64,000 bases of DNA from Dugong dugon (lineage: Eukaryota > Chordata > Mammalia > Sirenia > Dugongidae): contig CM057464.1 in assembly GCA_030035585.1 (NCBI GenBank), forward strand, positions 26,801,465 through 26,865,464, in the 5' to 3' direction. A program made the position numbers and the translations under genes. Positions within the stretch are counted from its first letter, which is position 1, and every line of letters begins with the position of its first letter. Positions 1 through 9,082 of this stretch are shown piece by piece. The notes beneath the pieces were generated by a model. It saw only the letters and a program-made list of their open reading frames with translations, ran no database searches and had not been told where the DNA came from.

Positions 1-175
1 ATCACCCACTTTATATGGAAAGGGAAGAGACCTCAGACAAGTAAAGCATTATTAAAGAAAAACAGAGTGGGAGGCCTTATGCTACCTGATTTTAGAACCT
101 ACTATACAGCACATCAACTATCTCATTATCCAACATTTTGCATTTATGACAATAGTAAAAAAAATCTACTATCCA
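1..175 (+). repeat. L1 ORF2 fragment
   Basis: This matches the L1 ORF2 segment near 52945-53050 of this window almost word for word (TATATGGAAAGGGAAGAG, then the TACCTGATTTTAGAA block). It is a truncated L1 piece cut by the window edge and is not coding. Confidence 0.85.
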
Positions 176-254
176 ACTATTTTATTCATTAACAATATAC
201 ATCTGGCATTAACAAACGCTAAGGTGCAAGGTGAGAGCAATTCTGGCTTTGAAG

Positions 255-520
255 GTTAAGGTCAAGTGCAACTTGGCTGGATCATTATTCTCAGTGGTTT
301 GGCAGTTATGTAATGGTGTTATTTGGCAGTTATGTAATGATGTAACTTGGCAGTTAAGTAATGATGGAATTTGGCAGTTATCTGATGATGTAGTCATCCT
401 CTGTTTTGTGATCTGATATGATCAACCTCCATTTTCTCATAACACCAATTTCACATAATGACCTGGTCTTTGGAACCTAACCATGTTGATAAGTGAGGAG
501 AGGATGTATAGCATTTTTGT
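255..520 (+). repeat. LTR-like repeat fragment with internal minisatellite
   Basis: The words GGTTAAG, CTTGGCTGG and TTGGCAG..TGTAATG..TGATC resemble the repeat at 22898-23358, so this is probably a fragment of the same MaLR-like LTR family. It contains the 24-bp tandem array at 298-393. Family assignment is by eye. Confidence 0.45.
298..393 (+). repeat. 24-bp minisatellite, four units
   Basis: Four back-to-back 24-bp units (298-321, 322-345, 346-369, 370-393) have the core TTGGCAGTTATGTAATGATG and only a few differences. Because 24 is a multiple of 3, the array holds open frames on both strands (about 60 codons each) that have no other sign of being genes. Confidence 0.9.
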
Positions 521-663
521 TCTTTTGAAAAAACTTATCGGGAGTAGACTGAACTATGATTGTCTTCTCTTCTCAGCATATAATACAATACAGAGTGAGC
601 GTCTTTTCTATGCCTTGATGAATTGCCATACTTCTTCATAGTTTGGATTAAAAATTTAAAAAA

Positions 664-814
664 ACAAACCTGTTGCCGTCGAGTCAATTCCAACTCATAG
701 TATCCCTACAGGACATAGTAGAACTGCCCCACAGGGTTTCCAAGGCTGGTGGATTTGAACTGCTGACTTTTTGGTTTGTAGCCAAACGCTTAACCACTGT
801 GCCACCAGGGCTCC
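664..814 (-). repeat. AfroSINE
   Basis: Minus-strand copy. It starts with the A-rich tail side and the GTTGCCGTCGAGTC segment and ends in GCCACCAGGGCTCC, the complement of the SINE head. It is nearly full length. Confidence 0.9.
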
Positions 815-1390
815 CTAAGCTTCCAATATTTTACCCTTTACACCTTTAATGTCATGAAGTATCTCTGAGAGTTCTTTTAATGTGAAGTTTTTTGTTGGTG
901 TCACCTCCTCTGGGACATCTTCATTCTTTTCAGCACAACCACTTTCTACAATTATGTCAGTAAGTTTACCTTCACTAAGTTCCTCTAGATGCATATCTTA
1001 GGGTCTCTAGAACAGTGGCAGTGTCAACATTCTCATGATCAGCTATTTCTTCTATAACTCTGTTTATGTTCAATTTGAATTTCACTTCCAGGATTATCAC
1101 TTTTCATATCTTTGTTGCACTTTCATCTTGTTGGCCAAATACCTCTTTTGATTATCCATTTTTGTAAAGTGTCACGTAGGTTTATCACTGAGAGACAAGT
1201 AGGCAACAAAATGCTATTTGTGCATAAACTGAAAAGCAGATATGTAGTTCTCAGTCACAACAAACTTTGAAAGAAGTGATGTGATTGTTCACTGATCATG
1301 ATGTGTATCTGTTATTTGTATAGTGATCAGTGTATTGAAGAGCTAGCAGTGAGGTTTGTACTTTTTGCGATTACTCACTGTTAATATACC
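815..1390. other. No gene seen
   Basis: AT-rich intergenic sequence. I recognise no exon, RNA gene or clear repeat here. Short L1-like words occur but do not define an element. Confidence 0.5.
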
Positions 1391-1537
1391 ATTGGCACAA
1401 TAGTTAAGAGCTTGGCTGCTAACCAAATGGTCAGCGGTTTGAATCCACCAGCTGCTCTATGGGGCAGTTCTACCCTGTCCTGCAGGGTCGCTATGAGCTG
1501 GAATCAACTCGACAACAATGAGTTTGGTTTTGGTTTT
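1391..1537 (+). repeat. AfroSINE
   Basis: Plus-strand copy with GGCACAATAGTTAAGAGCTT, the tRNA-like box CGGTTTGAATCCACCAG and the GGTTTTGGTTTT tail. The first bases of the head are degraded. Confidence 0.9.
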
Positions 1538-1553
1538 AAAATACCATTAATGG

Positions 1554-1758
1554 TGGAGTCCCTGGGTAGCCTAAATGGTTAAGCACTTGACTACTAACCA
1601 AAAGATTTGCAGTTTTAACCCATTCAGAGGTGCCTCAGAAGAAAGGCCTGGTGATCTGCTTCTGAAGGTCACAGCCTTGAAAACCTTATGGGACAGTTCA
1701 ACTCTGAAACACATGGGGTTGCCATGAGTTGGAATTGACTCAAGGACAACTGGTTTGA
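1554..1758 (+). repeat. AfroSINE, longer subtype
   Basis: The head is GAGTCCCTGGGTAG instead of GGAGCCCTGGTGG. An extra CTTCTGAAGGTCACAGCCTT segment separates the tRNA-like part from the tail part. This longer version recurs at 14637 (+) and, inverted, at 3119, 13803, 16850 and 45637. Confidence 0.85.
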
Positions 1759-1829
1759 ATTTTTTTGTTTTGTTTTGTTTTATATACATGGTAAAAGAAA
1801 TCTGAACTGTGTTTTTTGACAACTGATGT

Positions 1830-3118
1830 TATTAACTAAACCATAGTAACTAAAATTTAAAATTATCAAAGCCATGCAACATGAGGACTGAATCTATAAA
1901 GTAAGCATCTCACTCAAGAAGCCAGGAAAAAATATGGAAGCGAACCAGTGGAAGTAAAAAGTTTAATAATGAGAAGAGTAGAAAATAACAATAGGAACAC
2001 ACACACACACACACAAAGTACAACTAATAAATGCAAACATTAATAGAAAATAAATGCATTTAAAAAAAGAATTAAAGATTAACCAATAACTAATGTAGCT
2101 TGTGAAAAAAATGAGAAAGCACAAATATAAAATTAAAGATAATAAAGGAGTTGTTAAAAATACAGTGGAGATAATGAAATTATTATCATTATAGACTGAT
2201 TTACTGATGTATAAGGGAATATCTTTAAACACTTTTTTTGAAAAATACAGTTTATAAAAACATATTTCAAATTATTAGCAAATCTAAGGACAACAATTTC
2301 ATAGAAGAAAAATAGAGAAAACTATTAAAAAACTGTCACCCCAAAAAGGCACCAAGCACAAATTGTTTCCAGGGAATTTTGCCAAAGCTTTAAAAAAAGA
2401 AAGAATTCCAATGTTATTCAAATACTTCCAGATACAGAATAAGACAGCTATCCCCCATGTATTTTTTTAAGAATTGATAAATATTGATACTGAAAGCTGA
2501 ACATCATTGCAAACAAAAAAGTAAAATTAGAGACCAATTTAATTTATAATATTGAAGCAAAAATTCTAAATGATGAGTTGGCAAGCAGAATTCAACAAAA
2601 TAGTAAATGAATAACGTATGATGTCCACATGTTATTCATATTAGAAATGCAAGGATGACTAAATATTAGGAAATTTGTTAAAATAATTCATCATAAAATA
2701 TCTAAAGAGGAAAAGTCTGTGATCATCTCCAGAGATACTGCTGAAAGACATTTGATAAAATTTATTATCCATTCTTGATTTAAAACTCTAAATAAAGTAG
2801 ACAAGAATTCTTCCCTTTTATAGTAAAATATGTTTTAAGGAGGAATAGCTCAGAAGAATCTTCAGTAAAGTCGGAGACAAGAAAGGACTTTCATTCTCTT
2901 CATTGTTAGTTAACATCCTTGTGAAAGATACAAGCCACAGAAATCAGACAGGAAAAAGAAATTCAAAATGTAACTATAGTAATTAAAAGGAAGCAGTAAA
3001 AATTTTACTATGAAAATATTAAAATTATATTATCTTAAAAGATAATATATTGCAAACACATAAAACCCAACAAAATCTACCAGAAAACTACTATGAAAAT
3101 AAGACAATTCCATGAAAT
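1830..3118 (+). repeat. Old L1 ORF2 relic
   Basis: AT-rich sequence with recognisable but heavily mutated L1 ORF2 words, for example AGAGACCAATTTAATTTA.. at 2529 and GAAATGCAAGGATGACTAAA at 2644, which correspond to the reverse-transcriptase region seen at 60170-60260. Stops and indels occur in every frame. A (CA)n run lies at 1998-2014. The relic resumes after the SINE at 3119-3313. Confidence 0.65.
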
Positions 3119-3313
3119 TCCGACACATGGCTACCCTGGGAAGCCTGTCCTTGCTCTCAATTAGAGTAGAACTGTGCTCCGTAGGGTTTTCAAGGCTGTG
3201 ACCTTTCAGAAGCAGATCACTAGCCCTTTCTTCTGAAGAACTTCTGGGTGAGTTCAAACTGCTAACCTTTCAGTTAATAGTCAAGTGCTTAACACTTTGC
3301 ACCACCCAGGAAC
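3119..3313 (-). repeat. AfroSINE, longer subtype, inside old L1
   Basis: Minus-strand copy ending in CACCCAGGAACT. Flanks CCATGAAA and CCAATGAAA look like a target-site duplication with one indel. It splits the old L1 relic. Confidence 0.85.
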
Positions 3314-3540
3314 TTCCAATGAAATAGCAGTAGGATATGCAAATGATGCACAGATATCCGTATTCACATATGAAAATAAATAAAACATTAGAAACTTATG
3401 AATTAAGAAATACCTCCATTTACAATAACAATAAAATAGCTTGAACGATATTTATGTGCCAAATGCTTGTGTGCCAAAATTTACATGAAGGAAATCAATT
3501 GGTCTATATCAGTCACATGGTTTTGCCTGCTGTAGGTGAT
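3314..3540 (+). repeat. Old L1 relic, continuation
   Basis: Continues the L1 ORF2 relic; the AGCAGTAGGATATGCAAATG region resembles the area around the FADD reverse-transcriptase motif. It fades into unrecognised sequence near 3530. Confidence 0.5.
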
Positions 3541-3860
3541 TGGCTCAGGCAGTCCGTGGGACTAGGCTCAGTTCTAGAAAATGGGACATGAGGGGAAGTC
3601 TCTGGGAAGGCTGGTCTTTCTTCAATAGCAGACCTTTTGGTCCTCTGACAGAACAGATCGAAAATTTAAAAGATGTTTTGGAGAATGGCCAGTCACATCT
3701 CTCACGACACTCTTCAACCCCAGAAACCACTTGCACTTGAATGCTGACTGCTGAAGCCTCTATAAGAGAGCTCTCTTTAGAAAATTATTTCTGCTATAAT
3801 CCACCAATGAGATGCTATCGATGCTCAGGAAAAATGTTGCAAATGTAGAGTAGTGATGTG
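3541..3860. other. Unassigned sequence where H2BC1 would be expected
   Basis: By synteny the divergent TH2B gene should start here on the minus strand, just left of the octamer-like site. I read the reverse strand through this interval and found no H2B-like coding words. A 66-codon plus-strand frame (3540-3740) and its antisense partner have no recognisable similarity. The piece may be a repeat or a rearrangement junction. Confidence 0.5.
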
Positions 3861-3861
3861 T

Positions 3862-4002
3862 ATGTAAATGAGGTGATTCCAGTAAGGCTTCCTGATTGGC
3901 TAGAAAGCCAAAAACCAATCAGAGAGCAACACATAACCTACTGTCAGACTGTAAATAGACTGCAGTAGAGGGCCCAATGCTAGCGTTTTAGCATTATAAA
4001 AC
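3862..4002 (+). promoter_or_regulatory. Remnant of a histone H2A/H2B-type promoter
   Basis: What is visible: an octamer-like ATGTAAAT at 3862-3869 (one mismatch to ATGCAAAT), followed by GAGGTGATTCC, as in H2B promoters; a reversed CCAAT box (GATTGG, 3894-3899); a forward CCAAT (CCAATCAGAG, 3914-3923); and a TATA-like ATTATAAAAC at 3993-4002. This order matches the short divergent promoters shared by H2A-H2B pairs. The TATA-like box lies only about 15 bp from the former start codon, too close for a normal 5' UTR. So either the leader has been partly deleted or this TATA is fortuitous. Confidence 0.6.
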
Positions 4003-4015
4003 GCCATCTTTAACT

Positions 4016-4405
4016 AAGTCAGGACACAAGCAGGGCGGCAAGGCTCATGCTAAAGCTAAATCTAGATCTTCCTGCACAGGCTTGCAGTTCCTGTGGGGCG
4101 AATCCATCGTCTGCTCCAGAAGGGCGACTACGTAAGTGCATGGGGGCGGCGCGCCAGTGTACCTGGCAGCAGTGCTGGAGTACCTGACGGCCGAGATCCT
4201 GGACCTGGCGGGCAATGCGTCCTGTGACAACAAAAAGACGTGCATCATCCCGCGCCACCTGCAGCTGGCCATCCGCAATGACTAGGAGCTCAATAAGCTT
4301 CTGGACTGCGTCACCATGGCTCAGGAAGGTGTCCTGCCCAACATCCAGGTGGTGCTGCTGCCCAAGAAGACTGAGAGCCATCACCACAAAGTCCAGAGGA
4401 AGTAA
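4016..4405 (+). pseudogene. H2AC1: Histone H2A pseudogene, probable H2AC1 (TH2A)
   Basis: The sequence aligns along the full length of a replication-dependent core histone H2A (about 130 codons, no introns). The histone fold is easy to follow: [34 protein letters not shown], then [16 protein letters not shown]. It is dead. The start codon has become AAG. One codon is missing in the N-terminal SGRGK tail. A 1-base deletion near 4093 shifts the frame until a 2-base deletion near 4132 restores it. A TAG at 4283-4285 replaces a glutamate codon. Many arginine codons have become His, Cys or Gln, as expected from CpG decay. AGNAS, GRIHR (in the shifted frame) and the C-terminal SHHHK distinguish it from common H2A types and match, from memory, human H2AC1 (TH2A). 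It is tail-to-tail with SCGN, as in other mammals. A processed copy is unlikely because the genomic stem-loop and HDE follow. Confidence 0.85.
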
Positions 4406-4476
4406 CACCGCTAAGTGGTAAAGCTGAGTGTGTCACCTGAACATCTGGAGAGCGGGGGAAATACCCTGAAACCAAA

Positions 4477-4497
4477 GGCTCTTTTAAGAGCCACCCA
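4477..4497 (+). terminator. Histone mRNA 3' stem-loop
   Basis: A perfect 16-nt histone hairpin GGCTCTTTTAAGAGCC (4477-4492) with a 6-bp stem and 4-nt TTTA loop is followed by ACCCA. In replication-dependent histone genes this is bound by SLBP and replaces a poly(A) tail. It starts about 70 bases after the former stop codon. It is fully intact although the coding region is broken. Confidence 0.95.
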
Positions 4498-4502
4498 CAA
4501 TT

Positions 4503-4516
4503 TCAGAAAGAAAGCT
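4503..4516 (+). promoter_or_regulatory. Histone downstream element (U7 snRNA site)
   Basis: The purine-rich TCAGAAAGAAAGCTG begins about 10-12 bases after the stem-loop. This is the usual position and composition of the element that pairs with U7 snRNA for histone pre-mRNA cleavage. Confidence 0.8.
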
Positions 4517-6120
4517 GTGCATAGATTATAAAGGACAGTAGCTGTTAGATTCACTAGCAGTAGACTGCCAATAAAAATGATTGACCAAAACTCCTAATTA
4601 GTAGAAAGTCACATTAATTTGGAGACAATTTTTGGTTCTCATAACAGATTCCCAGAAGCTGTTTGCTTAAGGTTAAATGATGTTGACTGAAGTCCATAAG
4701 CTAGTAACTTTGGAGATACCTATCACAGTGGACCTGCTTTAGCACCTAACTTAGATAGGTAGAGCAGTCAGACTACTAGGCTCCTGGCAGCAGCAATGTC
4801 ATCTTTTCTAGTCAAGACATTTCCGGAGTCCATGGGAGGAGCAAGCTTCAGTTACTTCAGCCTTGTGACAACCATGTAGTTCTTGAAATAATATGAAGAT
4901 GGTAAATCCTACTTTAGGACTTGTATTTTAATGAGTTAAAGACTATGCCTAAATGATGATTGGATTAGGACCAACAGAAGGAGGTGTGTAATCTTGCAGT
5001 TTCCAGTCTACCTATGAGGAGCAGTCCTACAGAACATCTGCCTATCAGCAAGGCTGCATGATTTCTCAAAGGCCCTTCTAGAAAGGAATTTCCTTCCAAA
5101 CATGCTAGAATTGCTTAATATCATGAAATCTTTAGATGTGACAGATTAATAAGCCAAAAATTAGAAAACAAATTCATTTCAAAATTAAGTAGAGAGGCAT
5201 GTGTGAATATTTGATACCTGTAATTTTATGCAAGAAAAATGTTTAGTAACAAAGAATAATAGAATTGTTTCTTAAAATGTAGAATCAACTATATCTCAAA
5301 AAGAAGCTTGACGCCATGTGTGATGGTAAAATTCTAATGTCAATCTCAGAGACAGAAATGTGACAAGAACACCTTCTATCATCATAATTATTTGAAATTG
5401 GTCAGGCATTTTGAGCAATAGATCTTTTTTAACTACTAAAAGAGAGATAAAATAGTTTTCAGTTGATCTGTTTGCCCTGTAAACAGCAGGAGAAATAAAA
5501 GCAAATGACAATTTAGTAAGGCTGTCAAATACAAAATTACTGTAGAATATTCAACAGCCTGCCTTCTCTGAAAAAAGCAAACAAAACTGGTGATCTGAGG
5601 TTGGGGTGGGAAGCCATTGCTAGAGACTGGAGGTAAGCGTGTAGAAATTGTAAAGTTCTATGAGAAGGTTAATAAGAAAAGAGAGTAAACTACATAATGT
5701 TGAATAGAAACAATCAAGTTTATTAAAAAGTCAGTCATTCCTTGAATTAATCTGCATAAATATGGAGTAAGGCATGAAATGAGGGTAGGGAGGGGCAAAA
5801 TGAATGAAAATTTTCAAAAAGTGTGGAAAGAAAATTACCAAGATACACTGAACAAAGTTAGATAATGTTTAGAGTATGGAAAACGTGAAATTTTAAAATC
5901 AGGGAAGAACATTGATATGAATAAATGATTGGATAAATACATGAGGAATATAAGAAATCTCCCTTATAGAAGTATTCCAAATGATTTATGTAGATACTCT
6001 TCCATCAAGGAGGTGGAGCTTAACTCCCTAGATTTGCTTTGAAAGCATAGAATGTGGAAAGGCAGGCGAGGAGGGAAGTGACTTTACAGTGTAGAAACCT
6101 GTAAAACACTATCTTAGCCA
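4517..6120. other. Intergenic, no gene or clear repeat seen
   Basis: About 1.6 kb of AT-rich single-copy-looking sequence. Open frames are short and show no family resemblance. It may contain very old LINE material. Confidence 0.5.
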
Positions 6121-6496
6121 TATGATCGAGGTTAACATCATCAGTGACAACCCATGCTGATTGCAAGAACCCTTGATATCATGTGTCAAGAAGGGCATTT
6201 CACCTCTGTGGTCTTCCTCCCTAATATCCATAACCGAACTGTAAACATGAGAAAAAGATCAGACAAATCCAACCTAAGGGAAATTCTGCAAAATACCTGG
6301 CTGTTTACTCTTCAAAACTGTCAAGGTCATCAAAAACAAGGAAATACTAGTCCAATGGAGGCTAAGGATTCAGGACAACTAAATGTAGTGTGGTATCTCG
6401 GATGGCTCCTGCAACAGTAAAAGGACATTAGGGAGTATATAGTGAAATCAGAATAAAATTTGAAGTTTAGTTCATAGTAATATACCATACTAACGT
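6121..6496 (+). repeat. Old L1 3' UTR relic (L1ME-like)
   Basis: The run of words TCACCTCTGTGGTCTTCCTC, CAAAATACCTGG, AAAACTGTCAAGGTCATCAA and GAATAAAATTTG is typical of the 3' UTR of old mammalian L1 subfamilies. The 88-codon open frame here is incidental. Confidence 0.6.
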
Positions 6497-6893
6497 AAAG
6501 TGTTTTTAGTTGCCATGGAGTCGGTTCCAACTCATGGCAACAACCCCATGTACAGCAGAAAAAAACATTGTCCAATCCCACACCATCTTCATGATTGTTG
6601 GTATGTTTTGAGCCCATTGTTGCAGTTACTGTAGTGCCTTCTAACCTAGGAGGCTCATCTTCCAGCTTCGTAATGGACAATATTCTATAATGATCCACAG
6701 GGGTTTTTATTAGCTGATTTTTGGAAGTAGATTGTCAGGCCTTTCTTCCTAGTCTGTCTTAGTCTGGAAGCTCTACTGAAACTTATCCACTATGGGTGAT
6801 CCTGCTGGTATTTGAAATACCAGTGGCATAGCTTCCAACATCACAGCAACATGCAAGCCAACACAGTACAGCAAACTGACAGAGGGGTGGTAG
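6497..6893 (-). repeat. RTE-derived/SINE composite repeat
   Basis: It opens with TAGTTGCCATGGAGTCGG, contains a CACCATCTTCATGATTGTTG block (RTE 3' end, reversed) and runs on through AGGCCTTTCTTCCTAGTCTG and GAAATACCAGTGGCATAG. The same arrangement recurs at 12323, 17797 and (plus strand) 44190. Confidence 0.7.
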
Positions 6894-7281
6894 ACCTGGT
6901 ACATAGAAAGTACTTAATAAATAGTAGTTGTTAATATCAATTCTCTGTATGTTGGAGGTAAAAGAGACCTGAGAGGAAGGGAACCAGGTTAGGACGAGGG
7001 TGTGCAAGTGAGAGGAACCCCTGTTAAAGGTGGAATTTCTTGGATTATGAATAGTTTCAAATATATTATTTTAGACTGTAATTTTTCTGAATTGTCTATA
7101 ACATTTCATTAGACCTGAAACTCCTGTAGAGTCTTGTATAAGGTAAGAATGTTATGCAGAAGAAAATGTCAGGACAGTAAAGAAAAGTGAAGCCTGCTCC
7201 ACATCAATCTCTCGGCCCCTCCTCTTTTACAGGAACCCTGTCAGATTTTCCAGAGTGAAGTGAGGAGTGGTCCTGATGGAG

Positions 7282-7490
7282 CCAGGAGAGCGCAGAGGCC
7301 CCCTAGATGCTGAGGGCCACAGGAGAGACTCTCCACTGCCAGGATTTGCTAGAGGCATCTATTGGAAGAAGGGGGAGGAATGGGACGAGAAGAGATGCTT
7401 GGGTTACCCGGAAAACATTGTGTCCAGATTTCCTCTGTGTTGGTACCTGCCTGGCCTCAGAGCTCACAAAGCACATCAGAGCTGTCAAAC
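7282..7490 (+). repeat. Unnamed repeat shared with 35010-35190
   Basis: GCTGAGGGCCACAGGAGAGA, GCCAGGATT, GATGCTTGGGTTACC and TTTCCTCTGTGTT occur here in the same order and spacing as in 35010-35190. Both copies carry open frames here (91-93 codons) and there (81-83), but the reading frames are not conserved between copies. I do not recognise the family. Confidence 0.6.
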
Positions 7491-8214
7491 AAAAAAGAAA
7501 CCTGTCAAAACTAAAATTAAATTTAAAGAGTTTATTTGGTTTCAGTAAGATTCATGAATCAATCAGCACTTTTTTGCTTTAACATTTTGCTTCAACTCGA
7601 CTTTGTCTGTCTTAGTTGTATTCTTTCCTTAGAAAGTTCTTCCTGCTCTTCTTTCATTTATTCCTACAGACCATTCAAGATCATGTTCAAACATTACCTC
7701 ACTTGTGAAGCTTTTCTTGATTTTCTGCCCCATCCTAGAACCATTTAGGTAACACTCTTTGTAACCCTGTTGCACCCTGAATGAACCTCAAACATAACGC
7801 TTAACATAATCCAGTGAAAGTTAACTTTTATGCTTACCTCTACTGCTAAACTATAAAGTTTGTTATAATGTCTTAGTTGTTTAGCTCAGCACAGTGCCTA
7901 AAACATAGAAGGCTGATCAACTACTGGTTGAATTCATTAATAAATATACTTTTGTTCTGGATTACAGCTGTCTACTTTTTAGTATTTTAAAGACAAGTTA
8001 ATAGCAAATAGAAAATTGAGGAGAAACAAATCCAAAATTCCATCATTTTGACAAATTCATTTTTATTCTTTGTATGTTCCTCTCTAGCGTTTATGTATAT
8101 GTAATAGATTTTCTACTTTAATTCTATGCTTGTTAAAACATCCTATCATTAGATTTTTTTCTAAGTGGTGACTTCAATTTCATAATTCTTACTTTCAGTA
8201 GCTGCATAATAGTC
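7491..8214. other. Intergenic, old LINE-like debris
   Basis: T-rich sequence. The part from about 8030 onward resembles an old L1 3' UTR that resumes at 8800-9080. No gene is seen. Confidence 0.4.
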
Positions 8215-8602
8215 CATCAAAAGACATTTATTGAGCACTTGCTTTGTGCCAGATGCTGTTCTAAGTGCTTTATGCATTTGATTGTGTTTAATCCTCAAAA
8301 TAATCCTAAAGGTAGATACTATTAAAAAAAAAAAAAACCAAACCCGTTGCTGTTGAGTCGATTCTGACTCATAGCAACCCTATAGGACAGAGTAGAACTG
8401 CCCCATAGGGTTCCCATGGAGCAGCTGGTGATTCAAACTGCTGACCTTTTGGTTAGCAGCTGAGCTCTTAACCACTTTGCCACCAGGTACTATTAGTGTA
8501 CCCATTTTACAGGTGAAGAGATTAAATTTGTTTGATGTTACAAAACTAGCGTGAGCCAGTATTTTAACCCAGGCAGTCTGACTCTACAGCCCACTTTTAA
8601 CT
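8215..8602 (-). repeat. MIR, split by a SINE
   Basis: ATTGAGCACTTGCTTTGTGC, GCTGTTCTAAGTGCTTTA, CCATTTTACAGGTGAAGAG and CCCAGGCAGTCTGACTC form the reverse of a MIR element. It is interrupted at 8317-8487 by an AfroSINE. Confidence 0.85.
8325..8487 (-). repeat. AfroSINE inside MIR
   Basis: Poly(A) side first (complement), then GTTGCTGTTGAGTCGATTCT, ending in GCCACCAGG. Flanking TACTATTA occurs on both sides and is the target-site duplication. Confidence 0.9.
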
Positions 8603-8619
8603 GTTACTATACTAGAGTG

Positions 8620-8797
8620 AGGAGCCCTGGTGGTGCAGTGGTTAAGTTTATGAATGCTAACCAAAAGGTTGGCAGTTCCAATCCATCAGCCTTTCCTTGG
8701 AAAGCCTATGTGGCAGTTCTACTCTGTCCTATAAGGTTGCTATGAGTTGGGATCAACTCTAGGGCAACAGGTTTGGCTTTTTGTTTTTTTGTTTTTT
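8620..8797 (+). repeat. AfroSINE with 12-bp duplication
   Basis: Head GGAGCCCTGGTGGTGCAG, tail of T/G-rich GGTTTGGC followed by T runs. ATACTAGAGTGA is present just before and just after the copy. Confidence 0.92.
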
Positions 8798-8799
8798 TA

Positions 8800-9082
8800 A
8801 ATACTAGAGTGAATGTATCATTAATTTAGTTAAATGTACCATTGTCCCATAGTTGGCTACTGAGGCTATTTTCAATATTTTATTATGACAAGTAATACTG
8901 TAATGAACATCTAGGTGCAAATAGCTTCTTCCTTCTTCTGAAGTGTCTGTTTAAAACAGTCCTAGGTATAGTATGACTAGGTCAAAGAATATTCAAGATT
9001 ATAGCTTTTGTTGCATATCTATAAATTACTCTTCCAGATGGCTGCATCAAAAACCCATCTGGTAAAACATGAGATTATATAA
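8800..9082 (+). repeat. Old L1 3' UTR relic
   Basis: The words CATTGTCCCATAGTTGG, GTAATGAACATCTAGGTGCA and GGTCAAAGAATATTC resemble the old L1 3' UTR type also seen at 17200-17380. Confidence 0.55.

Noticed and set aside
3738..3800. TATAAGAGAGCTCTCTTTAG considered as a second histone stem-loop or H2B 3' end
   Set aside because: It is a short palindrome without the histone loop sequence, the ACCCA flank or a purine element.
4019..4408. 129-codon minus-strand open frame and overlapping 77- and 68-codon frames
   Set aside because: They are antisense or shifted shadows of the H2A pseudogene; only the plus-strand frame resembles a known protein.
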